Assembly: GCF_000368865.1 (NCBI RefSeq)
Contig: NZ_KB849726.1
Location: 149,706-213,705 of the forward strand
Reading direction: 5' to 3'
From: Acinetobacter bouvetii DSM 14964 = CIP 107468
Lineage (GTDB): Bacteria; Pseudomonadota; Gammaproteobacteria; Pseudomonadales; Moraxellaceae
Length of the DNA stretch: 64,000 nt
Below the pieces are notes generated by a model. It worked only from the letters and a program-made list of their open reading frames with translations. It did no database searches and had not been told where the DNA came from. Below are positions 7,802-17,733 of the stretch, piece by piece. The translations under genes and the position numbers were made by a program. Every line of letters begins with the position of its first letter. Positions within the stretch are counted from its first letter, which is position 1.

Positions 7802-10099
7802 ATGAGAAAAATAACCAAATTAAAACTTCTTACAGTCTGTATTTTAGCGGCGCAGCATGCGAATGCTTTTGAACAGCTGTCGGATGAGAACCTAAGCTCC
7901 GTTCGAGGGCAAGATGGTATTTCAATTTCCCAAGAAGTTTCCAAGGTCACTATTAATCAAGCGAACTGGGTAGATCAAACGGCCAATGGAAACATGAAGC
8001 TGGGTCTGCATAATGTGACCATTCAGGGAGAGAATAATCAAAATATCATCAGCAAGCTGAATTTGGATGTCGGTACAACGCCAAACGGTGCAGGTGTGCA
8101 TTTAAATGCGAGCATTTCGCCTTTTCAGGCAACAATTGCAAATTTAATGCTGATTTGCAGCAATGCCGCATGTAAAACTGCCCAGCAAAGTTTAGGCTCG
8201 CTCAATATTTCGACCTCGTCTCCTTTGGTTTTTAATTTAATCACCTCGAATGGATTATTTAACCGCAATGCTTTAGCGCATATGGATTTAGAGATCAAGA
8301 ATGCCGATATTAGTTATGGATTAAATAGTAAATATCTGACTTTAAATGATTTTAACTTCAATATTTCCGCAGACGGGTATCTGTATATTGACCGTGATGA
8401 GGGTATTGTTCTGACCACTAAAGCAGCGGATGGGACAGATCATATTGTGAATCTTGGGCGGGTTGCGGACAATTCTTATGCTTCAGGGCGCGCGAATGCC
8501 ACCAACCCAGGGGTGAATATTGATTTGCGTTATGGTTCGGACCTGCAGAATCAAAAGAATGTGATCCGCTTAGGCGCTTCCGGCGCCTTAACAAAGGGGC
8601 GGATTCAAATTAATGCGAATCAGGCTGGCTTGGCGACATTCAATACCGTCAATCATAGCGCCGGCAGCAGCATGATTGAGCAGGCTACGACGGCACAGGG
8701 GTATGAAACAGATAAAGGCGGTTTGCATTTAGGGATGTCGGCGGAATTTACGCGGGCGAAAAATTCATTATTATCCAGTACGCAAGCGCCGACGACGTTT
8801 GAGTTGGGCCATACTGGGCGCGGCAGTTATGCAATTGAGTTCTCAAATCTGTCTCCGCTTGTCGTGCCGTCTGCCAGTGATGAAGCAGGCAATACGCATA
8901 ACGCATATATTGATTTTGGCGATATTTATATTAATGCTTTACAGGCAAAAACGCTCAATTTCATTATCAATGACAATATTCAAAAAACGCTGGGCGCAAG
9001 TTCGCCGATATTCAATTATTACTTAGATCCGCAAACGAACAGCAGCCTGTCTCAGGAAAGGGATGTGGCATTTATTGCTGTCCGCGGCATGGATTTTCAG
9101 GCGATTGCGCGTACAGCAAAGTTTATTTCAGATAATTCTCAAGCTGAATTGGGTCAAAGCAGTGCAACGTGGGGGCTTGGCATCCCTATTTTTAATTTGA
9201 ATGCAAACCTCGCTTTATTTTCAAAAACCTATAGCTATGGCGATGCGACAGTAAAGCAGGGTTTGGGGTATAACCTGATCTTTAGTACAGAAGGCTATGG
9301 AATTGATAAGAAGACGAATGCGCCAAGCACAACCTCAATTATTATTGTCGATGGCGCAAAAGGTGTACATGGTGTAGAGCGGAACTATTATGCAGGTTTG
9401 CGCAATATCGATGCATTTATGAAAGCCGATGGCGTGATTGGTTTTGAAGATGACGGCATCTATGTAAAAGCGGATAATTTATTATTCGCGGCCAAAGCAG
9501 AGGTTGCCATTGGACAGCTTCCTGGTTCTGTTTATAACTGTGCTGGCGTGAGCGCCGTGACGAATTGCGGGACTTTAGTTCCAGCGGACAACTTTTCTAA
9601 AAAGGATGATGTGCTTTCATCTATCGCATTTAAAATAGACGGCAAAGGCGAGTTGTTTATTATTCCGGGAATGGATGCCGCAAATAGCACACCCGATACC
9701 AACTTTTTATCGTTTAAAGCCAATTTTGCTTTTAATGATTTAGATTCGGCCACAGCCGCAAATCAAACCGCACTGGGCAGCTATATCAGTGTTATGAATG
9801 AAGATGTTAAAAGTGACGGCAGTGTTGTCGCGTCCAGCGTTAACTTGAATAAATTGCAGGGTAATTTAGGCCTGGACGCTAGGCTTTATGTGAAGTCGGA
9901 TCAAGTTGTCTTAGATAATCAAATCCAATTTAACTATCCCTCTCAAAAACTGACCTCTGCACAAATTCAGGCGGGTCAGTATGGCAGCGCTTTCCGTGCC
10001 GAAATCGCTTTAGCGCCTTCAGGAACCATTCAAAAAATTGCAGATATAGTCATTCCTGGCGGAAATATGCGCAGTACTTTAGGAATAACTCCCCGATAA
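7802..10099 (+). CDS. Large exported protein 3 of the four-gene cluster
   Basis: 765 residues, the longest of the set. Signal peptide with cleavage after ANA at residue 22, then motif LSDENLSSVRGQDGISI (26-42). The mature chain is Ser/Thr/Asn/Ala-rich with repeated beta-like strands such as NVTIQG, LNDFNFNISADGYLYI and DGIYVKADNLLF. Two short cysteine pairs appear: CSNAAC near 119-124 and a CAGVSAVTNC loop near 580-590. The second resembles the C-terminal loop of the previous gene's product. There is no transmembrane segment after the signal peptide and no autotransporter barrel or LPXTG-type anchor. Function unknown; an exported structural or surface protein is the best inference. It lies 26 bases after the previous gene. 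Confidence 0.85.
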   Translation: MRKITKLKLLTVCILAAQHANAFEQLSDENLSSVRGQDGISISQEVSKVTINQANWVDQTANGNMKLGLHNVTIQGENNQNIISKLNLDVGTTPNGAGVHLNASISPFQATIANLMLICSNAACKTAQQSLGSLNISTSSPLVFNLITSNGLFNRNALAHMDLEIKNADISYGLNSKYLTLNDFNFNISADGYLYIDRDEGIVLTTKAADGTDHIVNLGRVADNSYASGRANATNPGVNIDLRYGSDLQNQKNVIRLGASGALTKGRIQINANQAGLATFNTVNHSAGSSMIEQATTAQGYETDKGGLHLGMSAEFTRAKNSLLSSTQAPTTFELGHTGRGSYAIEFSNLSPLVVPSASDEAGNTHNAYIDFGDIYINALQAKTLNFIINDNIQKTLGASSPIFNYYLDPQTNSSLSQERDVAFIAVRGMDFQAIARTAKFISDNSQAELGQSSATWGLGIPIFNLNANLALFSKTYSYGDATVKQGLGYNLIFSTEGYGIDKKTNAPSTTSIIIVDGAKGVHGVERNYYAGLRNIDAFMKADGVIGFEDDGIYVKADNLLFAAKAEVAIGQLPGSVYNCAGVSAVTNCGTLVPADNFSKKDDVLSSIAFKIDGKGELFIIPGMDAANSTPDTNFLSFKANFAFNDLDSATAANQTALGSYISVMNEDVKSDGSVVASSVNLNKLQGNLGLDARLYVKSDQVVLDNQIQFNYPSQKLTSAQIQAGQYGSAFRAEIALAPSGTIQKIADIVIPGGNMRSTLGITPR

Positions 10100-10130
10100 A
10101 TTAAATAATCATTATAGACAGGGAAAGATA

Positions 10131-11531
10131 ATGAAAAAAACGATTTTAGGAAGCATCATTGCATCAACATTCAGTCTGTCGACGATGACCTATGCAATGA
10201 CCAGTTTAGATGATGCAGCGCTCTCAAATGTGACAGGTCAGGCCTTATTTTCATTGTCTAAAGTTTCTGATTCCAGCCAAGGGCTTGATTTCTTTAAATT
10301 AGGATTTGATGCAGAACTGTCGCTGAATACGAATATCAAATCATTGCAATTAGGCTGCGGCGGTGATAATGGCAATGGAGGCTGTGATATTGATATTTCA
10401 CAGCTTTCTTTCGGCTGTGTTACAAATGCTTCTGGAACCTGCATCACTTTGACTGGCGCCGCTGGCCAGCCAACGGGAACCGATAATAATAATGCGGTAT
10501 CGAATCAAGCCGCTTTAAAAGATTTTGTATTAACCAATCCGTTTTATCAGTTTGCAATTAAAGGCGGAAGCCAGGCATCTACACGGCAAATCGTCGGGGT
10601 CCGTGTCGGTGCTGAAAAAGCTGAAGGTCCAATGAGCATTGGCTCAATGAATAGTTTCAGCGGTTATTTAACGGGTAAAACCAATCTGAATATTTTGGCC
10701 CAGACGAATATTGCGGTGACCTGTAAGGCGGGGACTGCTGGCTGCAGTACGGATAATCAGTCTAAGTACTCTACAGATTTTGTTGGAAACTATGGATTAT
10801 GGCCTTTTAATGATTATAAGCAGCAATATGCCGCTGATGGTTATTTAGGTGTAAATGATGAAGAAATTGTTAATTTAGGCCTTATTGCAGTGCGATATAG
10901 AGATTTAACGGTAAATACGGCAGCCGCTTCAAAATCAGCGAATGTGACTGCGAATGGTACCCGTTTGACCCAAGTAAAGATTCTAAACTTAGGTTTGGGA
11001 GACATTGTCAACGAAGTCGTTGAAGGATTGGCAATCAATCAGTTATGTGCTGGGGACCCAGGAGGCAGATGTAATGTATTGGGAACTGCTCAAGTCGCTG
11101 GAACACTAATGCCGCTGTTAAAAACAGGCATTAAAAATTATATGAAGCAGCAAACGCTGATAGGCTTAGGGCAGGCTGTTCCAACAAAGGGTGCACTTGA
11201 AACTGCTGATAACTATGGTACAAAATTAACGACATTGCTGAATAATTATCAGCTTCCTTATAATCTAAATAATGTACATCAACTGGATGTAAATTCAGAT
11301 AAATTTGGCATTGCTTTAACATCGCTGGCAAGCATTCAGTATCCGGGGTATGACTCTGCTGTTGGCAAAGGCTGGTCGATGTATTTGCAAGATGCGTTTA
11401 CGTTAAATATTACGGATTCATTGACGAATTTGATGTCAAATATGGTTCAAAACGGCAATGCCGCTGCCGGTAATATTACAACGCTTGCGCCTGCATACCG
11501 CAATTGTTTTGGCTCTTCACGTTTCTGCTGA
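10131..11531 (+). CDS. Exported protein 4 of the four-gene cluster
   Basis: 466 residues. Signal peptide to TYA at residue 22, then motif LDDAALSNVTGQALFSLSK (26-44). Cysteines come in close pairs: Cys76/Cys85, Cys96/Cys104 and the terminal Cys459/Cys466 in CFGSSRFC. The terminal pair mirrors the C-terminal end of the second cluster member. A Gly/Asn-rich cysteine region (residues 75-105) looks like an extracellular disulfide-stabilised loop. The rest is beta-rich and Asn/Thr-rich. It starts 31 bases after the previous gene with a GGGAAAG ribosome binding site and ends at a terminator shared with proS, so it is the last gene of the unit. Function unknown. Confidence 0.85.
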   Translation: MKKTILGSIIASTFSLSTMTYAMTSLDDAALSNVTGQALFSLSKVSDSSQGLDFFKLGFDAELSLNTNIKSLQLGCGGDNGNGGCDIDISQLSFGCVTNASGTCITLTGAAGQPTGTDNNNAVSNQAALKDFVLTNPFYQFAIKGGSQASTRQIVGVRVGAEKAEGPMSIGSMNSFSGYLTGKTNLNILAQTNIAVTCKAGTAGCSTDNQSKYSTDFVGNYGLWPFNDYKQQYAADGYLGVNDEEIVNLGLIAVRYRDLTVNTAAASKSANVTANGTRLTQVKILNLGLGDIVNEVVEGLAINQLCAGDPGGRCNVLGTAQVAGTLMPLLKTGIKNYMKQQTLIGLGQAVPTKGALETADNYGTKLTTLLNNYQLPYNLNNVHQLDVNSDKFGIALTSLASIQYPGYDSAVGKGWSMYLQDAFTLNITDSLTNLMSNMVQNGNAAAGNITTLAPAYRNCFGSSRFC

Positions 11532-11552
11532 TGACGCTGTTTGGCCAGTCAT

Positions 11553-11581
11553 AAAAAATCCCGCATCAAGCGGGATTTTTA
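11553..11581. terminator. Bidirectional terminator between the secreted-protein cluster and proS
   Basis: Stem AATCCCGC / GCGGGATT with loop ATCAA, A run on the left, T run on the right. It serves both convergent units. Confidence 0.92.
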
Positions 11582-11595
11582 ATATCAGCTAAAAT

Positions 11596-13311
11596 TTATT
11601 TTGCAATTTTAGCCCATAATTCTTCTTTAGACAGATTCACAGACTCCGCATCGCGGCGCCCTTTATATTCAAACGTTCCTGCATCTAAACCTTTTTCACC
11701 AATGACGATACGGTGCGGAATGCCGGTTAATTCAAGGTCAGAGAATTTAACCCCTGGGCGCTCATTGCGGTCATCCAGCAAGACGTCATAGCCGGCAGCA
11801 GACAGTTCTGCATACAGCGCTTCCGCTGCTTCCAGCGTTTTTGGTGACTTATGCGCATTCATCGGCACAATGGCAACTTCAAACGGCGCAATGTTTGCAG
11901 GCCAGATAATGCCTTTCTCATCAAAGTTCTGTTCGATGGCAGACGCAACAACGCGTGTTACGCCAATGCCGTAACAGCCCATAGTCACGACCATTGGCTT
12001 GCCGTCTTCACCGAGTACTTTGCAGCCTAAAGCTTCAGAGTATTTTTTGCCCAGCTGGAAAATATGGCCAACTTCAATGCCGCGTTTAATCTGCAAGGTG
12101 CCTTTGCCATCTGGAGATGGATCGCCTTCAACAACATTGCGCAAGTCAAAGACTTCTGTGAATTTGGCATCGCGTTCCCAGTTTACGCCGACAGCATGCT
12201 TATCAACTTCATTCGCGCCAGCGACAAAGTCAGAAAGCACAGATGCTGCGCGGTCAGCAATCACCGTAATGCCTTTTTCAGCAAGGCCCTGCGGACCGCA
12301 GAAGCCTGCTGTTAAGCCAAGTTCAGCCAATTGCGCTTCAGTTGCAAAAGCAAGCGGCGCTGCAATCAACGGGTGTTTTTCAGCTTTAATTTCATTCAGC
12401 TGATGGTCGCCGCGCAGGAACAGCGCAACGATAGGCGCTGTTTTGCCTTCTTCAGCCACGCCTTGCACAAGCAGCGCTTTAACGGATTGGGCAGGATCTG
12501 TTTTTAAGAAAGCGGAGACATCTTCAATTGTTTTTTGATTTGGCGTGTCTACAATTTCTAAGGCTTGGGCAGGAGCCGCGCGTTCACCGGTTAAAACAGC
12601 TTCAGCCATTTCTACGTTGGCTGCATAATCTGATTCGGTAGAGAAGGCAATGTCATCTTCACCGCTGGAAGCCAATACGTGGAATTCGTGAGAGCCTGAA
12701 CCGCCAATCGAACCTGTGTCGGCTTGCACTGGGCGGAAGTTGAGGCCAAGGCGCGTGAAGATTTTGCAATATGCTTCGTACATATGGTCATAGGTTTCTT
12801 GCAGTGATGCTTGATCAGCATGGAAAGAATAGGCATCTTTCATGATGAATTCGCGTGAACGCATTACCCCAAAGCGCGGACGGATTTCGTCACGGAATTT
12901 CGTCTGCACCTGGTAGAAATTGGCTGGCAATTGCTTATAGCTTTTTAGTTCGTTGCGCGCAAGGTCAGTGATGACTTCTTCATGCGTCGGGCCAAGTACA
13001 AAATCGTTGGCATGGCGGTCTTTAAAACGCAAAAGTTCAGGGCCGTACTGGACATAGCGGCCGGATTCTTCCCATAGAGATGCTGGCTGCGTTACAGGCA
13101 TCAGCACTTGCAGTGAGCCGGCACGGTCCATTTCTTCACGGACAATCGCTTCAACTTTATTTAATACGCGAACGCCCATCGGCAGCCAAGTGTATAAACC
13201 TGAAGCCAATTTACGAATCATCCCTGCACGAAGCATCAGCTGATGTGAAATAACTTCAGCATCGTTCGGGGTTTCTCTCAACGTTGCAAATAAAAAGCGA
13301 CTCGCGCGCAT
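11596..13311 (-). CDS. proS: Prolyl-tRNA synthetase, bacterial type
   Basis: 571 residues, the size of the long bacterial ProS with an inserted editing domain. It charges tRNA-Pro in the cytoplasm; the YbaK-like insertion (about 225-385) hydrolyses mischarged Ala-tRNA-Pro. Class II motifs are present: the N-terminal [20 protein letters not shown], motif 2 region with [17 protein letters not shown] near 140-155, and motif 3 GCYGIGVTR near 445-453. The C-terminal anticodon-binding domain runs from about 470 ([12 protein letters not shown]). Start is the ATG giving MRASRFL. No odd features. Convergent with the secreted-protein cluster. Confidence 0.98.
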   Translation of the reverse strand: MRASRFLFATLRETPNDAEVISHQLMLRAGMIRKLASGLYTWLPMGVRVLNKVEAIVREEMDRAGSLQVLMPVTQPASLWEESGRYVQYGPELLRFKDRHANDFVLGPTHEEVITDLARNELKSYKQLPANFYQVQTKFRDEIRPRFGVMRSREFIMKDAYSFHADQASLQETYDHMYEAYCKIFTRLGLNFRPVQADTGSIGGSGSHEFHVLASSGEDDIAFSTESDYAANVEMAEAVLTGERAAPAQALEIVDTPNQKTIEDVSAFLKTDPAQSVKALLVQGVAEEGKTAPIVALFLRGDHQLNEIKAEKHPLIAAPLAFATEAQLAELGLTAGFCGPQGLAEKGITVIADRAASVLSDFVAGANEVDKHAVGVNWERDAKFTEVFDLRNVVEGDPSPDGKGTLQIKRGIEVGHIFQLGKKYSEALGCKVLGEDGKPMVVTMGCYGIGVTRVVASAIEQNFDEKGIIWPANIAPFEVAIVPMNAHKSPKTLEAAEALYAELSAAGYDVLLDDRNERPGVKFSDLELTGIPHRIVIGEKGLDAGTFEYKGRRDAESVNLSKEELWAKIAK

Positions 13312-13355
13312 GGAAACTGTCCTAAAAAATTAAGCGTTAAAGCAGAGATTATACA

Positions 13356-13396
13356 ATAAAAAATGAGATGAGCATTTCTCAATGTCATCTCATTGG
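13356..13396 (-). terminator. Intrinsic terminator of the RND efflux unit
   Basis: On the minus strand, a stem of AATGAGATGA / TCATCTCATT is followed by a T run, about 35 bases after the pump gene's stop. Confidence 0.85.
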
Positions 13397-13428
13397 CATT
13401 TAATCGCAGGAATTCATCTAAGCGGAAA

Positions 13429-16400
13429 TCAAGACGTGAATTTTTTGACCTGACGCATCATAAAATTCTTTAAATCATCCAAATAAGTGAAAATCACGGG
13501 AACCACCACCAGTGTCAGCAGGGTAGAGGTAATCACCCCGCCAATCACGGCATGCGCCATCGGCGCACTTTGCTCACCGCCTTCACCCAAGCCCAGCGCT
13601 AAAGGCACCATGCCCATCACCATGGCGCTTGTGGTCATGAGGATAGGCCGCAAACGGGTCTTGCCTGCGGCAATGATTGAATCATACCTTGAATTGCCTT
13701 TATCCATGGATTTTTTGATGAAATCGATCAGCAGAATCGCATTTTTCGTCACCAAGCCCATCAGCATAATAATGCCGATAATGGAAAATAAATTCAGGGT
13801 GGAGTTGAACAGGAACAGTGCAAGAAATACGCCAATTAAGGACAGCGGCAGTGAGGCCATAATGGCTGCCGGATGAATAAAGCTGTTGAATTGCGAGCCG
13901 AGTACAATATAAATAAACACAATGGACAGGGTGATGGCGGTCATGGCGTAGCCTGCTGATTCGGCCATGTCTTTATTGGCGCCTTGGGTCGCAAAATAAT
14001 AACCCGGCGGCAGGTCAAAGCTGTCTTCAATCTTTTTAATGTCTGCACCGATATCGCCGGCAGGACGGCCTGCAGTGTTGGCTTCGACCAATACTTCACG
14101 GGCAAGGTCACGGCGGTTAATCTGTGATGCCCCCAATGTTTCTTCAAAACTGGCGACAGATGCAAGCGGCACCAGAATTGGCAAGCCGGCTGCATCGGTT
14201 TTTTGCGAGGTGATGTACATGCTTTGCACATCGCTTGGCAGCCTGCGGCGGTCTTCATTCAGGCGCAGATTGACATCATAAGTTTCGCCCTTTTCATCTT
14301 TCCATGTGGTGATGTTGTCGCCTGCAATCAGTGGGCGCACCACATTGGCGATCTGATTGACCGAAAGGCCCAAATCACTGGCTAAGACACGGCTGATATG
14401 AACGCCTAAGGTCGGTTTTGGCTCTTTCAGTGAGCTTTCTAAATCGACAATGCCTTTGACCTGCGATACTTGAGCCATAAAGCGGTCGGAAATCTTCTGC
14501 AGCTCATTCAGGTCAGGCCCTTTAATGGAAATCATGACCGGTTTTTGACCGCCGGATACCGTTTCATCCGCCGAGGCGACAGACGTGACCGTAATGCCGG
14601 CAACGGACTGCAGGCGGCTGCGGAATTCGTTATTTAAATCGGTTAAGCTTTGCTGGCGCTCCGTGCGCGGGGTGACAGCCACGCGGATGCTGATGTGGTT
14701 TTTACCACGGTCAGATACGCTGTTGATGGCGCCGTAAGTGGCACGGACTTCAGGATGCTGGCGGATAATTGAATCAACCTGCTTAAGCTTTGCTTGCGAG
14801 TACGCCAGCGTTGCATCAACAGGCGTTTCAAACTTGATACGGATTTCGCTTTTGTCCGGTACGGGGACAAACTCTGTCCCAATCAGCTTAGAAAGGCCCA
14901 GCGCGCCAAACAGCGAGGCGATGGCGATTAAAATCGTGATCAGGCGGAAGCGCAAAGCCAGTTTCAGCAATTTTTCATAATGATGGCTCAAATTGTCTAA
15001 TTTGTTGGAGATCCAATTCAGGAAGCGTTTGACAGCGCCTGGTTTTTTATCTGGATGCTTTTTTTCAGCCCAATGCGCGGACAGCATTGGGTCAAGCGTA
15101 AAGCTGACAAACATTGAAATCAGCACTGCGGTACTGACGGTGACGCCAAACTGATAGAAAAAACGCCCAATAATGCCGCCCATGAAAGCGACGGGAAGAA
15201 ATACTGCAACAATGGTCAGTGTCGTGGCCAATACGGCGAGGCCAATTTCTTTGGTGCCGTCCAGCGCGGCGGTGACATGGTCTTTGCCCATGTCTGCATG
15301 CCGGACAATATTTTCACGCACCACAATCGCATCATCAATCAACAGGCCGATACTGAGGGAGAGCGCCAGCAGAGTCATCATGTTAATCGTAAAGCCGAAG
15401 GCCCAAATGAAGGTGAGGGTGCCCAGCAAAGCAATCGGCAAAGTCATGCCGGTAATGGCGGTGGAGCGGAAAGAGCCCAAGAACAAAAGCACAATCAGAA
15501 TGGCTAAAACAGCGCCTTCGATAATAGTGCGGGCAACGTCTTTAATGCTGCCGCGGATGCCTTTGGAGGAATCCACGACAATTTCAGCCGTTGTGCCTTT
15601 TGGCAGCTGGGCTTTAATTTCTTCCAGCGTTTTGCGGGTGTTGTCCGTGACTTCAATGACATTGGAGTCTGAGCTGCGCAAAATATCAATGGCTACCGCA
15701 GTTTTGCCGTTGAGGAATGCGCTGGATTCCATCTCCGCCTGACTGTCTTCAATACGGGCCACTTGCCGGAGGAAAATAGGGGCGCCATTTTTATTCGCCA
15801 CCACTAAATCGCCAAAAGCCTGCGGGTGAATGACGCGGGACTTGATTTCAACCACCAATTCAGACGTTGGCTGCTTGAGCGTGCCGCCCGGAACTTCAAT
15901 GTTTTCCGCCTTGAGGGTGTTTAAGACTTGATCAATGCCCAGTCCAAAGCTTTGCAGCTTTTGCGGATCGACTTGAATGCGGATTTGGCGCTGCGCATCG
16001 CCTAGCAGGTTGACTGTGCCGACACCGGAAACGGTTCTTAGCTGGGGCACAATGCGCTGTTCCAAATAAGAGCTTAAATCACGCAAGTCCATATTTTTTG
16101 ATTCAAATACAATGGACATCACCGCGCTGGCTGTTGGGTCGTAGCGCTCAACAATCGGATCATCAATTTCATCGCGGAACTGCGCGCTGACAGGCGAAAT
16201 TTTATCGCGGATATCCTGCGCAGCGACAGATGAAGGCACATCTAGGTTGAATTCAGCGATAATGGTCGACAGGCCTTCACTGGACTGTGAAATCACCTGC
16301 TTAAGGCCGGAAATGGTATTGATCTGATCTTCCATTTTTTTGGTAATTTCAGATTCAACGGATTCAGGCGATGCGCCAGGATAATTGGTGTAAATCACCA

Positions 16401-16533
16401 CGAACGGGAAATCGACATCTGGAAATTCTTCAACGCCCATGCGCTGCCAAGAGGCCAAGCCAAGCACCATCAGGCAGAACATCATCATAATGGTGAAAAC
16501 GGGGTACTTGACGCTAATTCGGGTAAACCACAT
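13429..16533 (-). CDS. RND multidrug efflux pump, inner-membrane permease (AcrB/HAE1 family)
   Basis: 1034 residues, standard for the AcrB superfamily. These are trimeric proton-drug antiporters. It has TM1 near residues 10-30, the large periplasmic porter loop, TM2-6 from about 340, the second periplasmic loop and the C-terminal helices. The proton-relay aspartates lie in IGLLIDDAIVVREN near residue 400. GEGGEQSAPMAHAVIGG near the end is also a family signature. The adaptor gene is immediately upstream with 23 bases between them. No outer-membrane channel gene is here, so it probably uses a TolC-like protein encoded elsewhere. Substrates cannot be told from sequence. Confidence 0.94.
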   Translation of the reverse strand: MWFTRISVKYPVFTIMMMFCLMVLGLASWQRMGVEEFPDVDFPFVVIYTNYPGASPESVESEITKKMEDQINTISGLKQVISQSSEGLSTIIAEFNLDVPSSVAAQDIRDKISPVSAQFRDEIDDPIVERYDPTASAVMSIVFESKNMDLRDLSSYLEQRIVPQLRTVSGVGTVNLLGDAQRQIRIQVDPQKLQSFGLGIDQVLNTLKAENIEVPGGTLKQPTSELVVEIKSRVIHPQAFGDLVVANKNGAPIFLRQVARIEDSQAEMESSAFLNGKTAVAIDILRSSDSNVIEVTDNTRKTLEEIKAQLPKGTTAEIVVDSSKGIRGSIKDVARTIIEGAVLAILIVLLFLGSFRSTAITGMTLPIALLGTLTFIWAFGFTINMMTLLALSLSIGLLIDDAIVVRENIVRHADMGKDHVTAALDGTKEIGLAVLATTLTIVAVFLPVAFMGGIIGRFFYQFGVTVSTAVLISMFVSFTLDPMLSAHWAEKKHPDKKPGAVKRFLNWISNKLDNLSHHYEKLLKLALRFRLITILIAIASLFGALGLSKLIGTEFVPVPDKSEIRIKFETPVDATLAYSQAKLKQVDSIIRQHPEVRATYGAINSVSDRGKNHISIRVAVTPRTERQQSLTDLNNEFRSRLQSVAGITVTSVASADETVSGGQKPVMISIKGPDLNELQKISDRFMAQVSQVKGIVDLESSLKEPKPTLGVHISRVLASDLGLSVNQIANVVRPLIAGDNITTWKDEKGETYDVNLRLNEDRRRLPSDVQSMYITSQKTDAAGLPILVPLASVASFEETLGASQINRRDLAREVLVEANTAGRPAGDIGADIKKIEDSFDLPPGYYFATQGANKDMAESAGYAMTAITLSIVFIYIVLGSQFNSFIHPAAIMASLPLSLIGVFLALFLFNSTLNLFSIIGIIMLMGLVTKNAILLIDFIKKSMDKGNSRYDSIIAAGKTRLRPILMTTSAMVMGMVPLALGLGEGGEQSAPMAHAVIGGVITSTLLTLVVVPVIFTYLDDLKNFMMRQVKKFTS

Positions 16534-16556
16534 AACAGCTATCCTGCTTTTTTTAT

Positions 16557-17684
16557 TTATTCTTTATTGACGCTGACTTCTTTGTGAATATCATCTTCTG
16601 AAAATTTAACGCGGCTGATTAAATCGCTGCTTTCAAGGCCGCTGACCACAGCGGTATTAGTGCTGTAGCGCTGCTCTAACACCGTGACATTCAATCGGGC
16701 GATTTTATGCTGGCGCACTGCCCAAACATAGGGTTTGGCTTGGATGTCATGCACCGTATCCAGCGGAATCAGCTGTCCTGAAACCTGATTTGAGCCTAAA
16801 ATAGAACCTTCAACAAAAGCGCCGATGCTGCGCGAATTGATGCGTTCAGATGGCTCTGCAAAAAATTCAATTTGGCGGCTGGCTTGATCTGCAATCGGCG
16901 AAATGCGGGATAATGTTGCGGTCAGCTTATTCGGGTTGCCTTGAATGCTGTATTCAATGGCCTGTCCAATTTTTAATGCAGACTGCATATCGCTCGGCAG
17001 CTGCGCTTGTATTTCCAAATGGCTGGGATCGACAATTTCAAACAGGGTTGCGCCTGCAGCAACCGTTTGCCCCGGTTCAACCTGACGCTTAGTGATGACT
17101 CCGCTGATAGGGCTGTAAATAGTGCCATCCTGATCCGCTTTGCGGGCTATATCCACATTTGACTGCTGAGCATTGACATTTTCCAGCTGCGCCTGATAGT
17201 CGACTTTGCTTTGTTCAAAATCCACTTTAGAAATAAATCCCTGATTCAATAAGCGCTGTTTGCGCTGCATCATCAGTTTGGCCTGATTGGCCTGCGCTTG
17301 AGCCGAAGCGAGATTGGCTTTGGCTTGCGCCAAGCGGGCCGCATTGTCCTGATTGTTTAAACGGATAAGCACCTGACCCTTGACGACAGACTGTCCGATT
17401 TGCGCATTGACAGCGGCTGCGGTTGCGGTGACTTGCGCTTGAATGCTGCTTTGGTTGACTGCGCGGACGGTGCCGGTAAAATCAGTTCTGCTGACGGATG
17501 CGCCATGCTGTACCGCAACCAGATCCTGCTGAATGAGTTCAATGGTTTTTACACTTTCAACGGGCTGCGCTGTTTCATTTTTTTGGCATGCGCTGAGCGC
17601 TATGCTCAGGCAAAGAACGCCGGATTTTAAAAAATGGGCAGTGCGGTTCCCATTAAAAAAAGTAAAGTGCTGTGCTGATCGCAT
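16557..17684 (-). CDS. RND efflux adaptor (periplasmic membrane fusion protein, lipoprotein)
   Basis: 375 residues. The N-terminus has a lipoprotein signal with lipobox LSAC (Cys33), so the mature protein should be lipid-anchored on the periplasmic side. It then shows the order of HlyD/AcrA adaptors: a beta-barrel start near 60, a lipoyl half (VKGQVLIRLNNQDN near 102), a helical hairpin rich in Ala/Gln (about 113-185), the second lipoyl half (YSPISGVITKRQVEPGQTV) and a beta-barrel domain with a membrane-proximal end. It links the permease to an outer-membrane channel. First of the two efflux genes; same strand as the pump. Confidence 0.93.
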   Translation of the reverse strand: MRSAQHFTFFNGNRTAHFLKSGVLCLSIALSACQKNETAQPVESVKTIELIQQDLVAVQHGASVSRTDFTGTVRAVNQSSIQAQVTATAAAVNAQIGQSVVKGQVLIRLNNQDNAARLAQAKANLASAQAQANQAKLMMQRKQRLLNQGFISKVDFEQSKVDYQAQLENVNAQQSNVDIARKADQDGTIYSPISGVITKRQVEPGQTVAAGATLFEIVDPSHLEIQAQLPSDMQSALKIGQAIEYSIQGNPNKLTATLSRISPIADQASRQIEFFAEPSERINSRSIGAFVEGSILGSNQVSGQLIPLDTVHDIQAKPYVWAVRQHKIARLNVTVLEQRYSTNTAVVSGLESSDLISRVKFSEDDIHKEVSVNKE

Positions 17685-17733
17685 GATCGTCCTTTTTATT
17701 CAGCTGTGAACCGCTGCAATCGAATAAATAAAA

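Noticed and set aside
15173..15742. Long plus-strand frame inside the RND pump gene
   Set aside because: Reverse-strand shadow of conserved membrane helices; no start signal and Met/Ser-rich composition.
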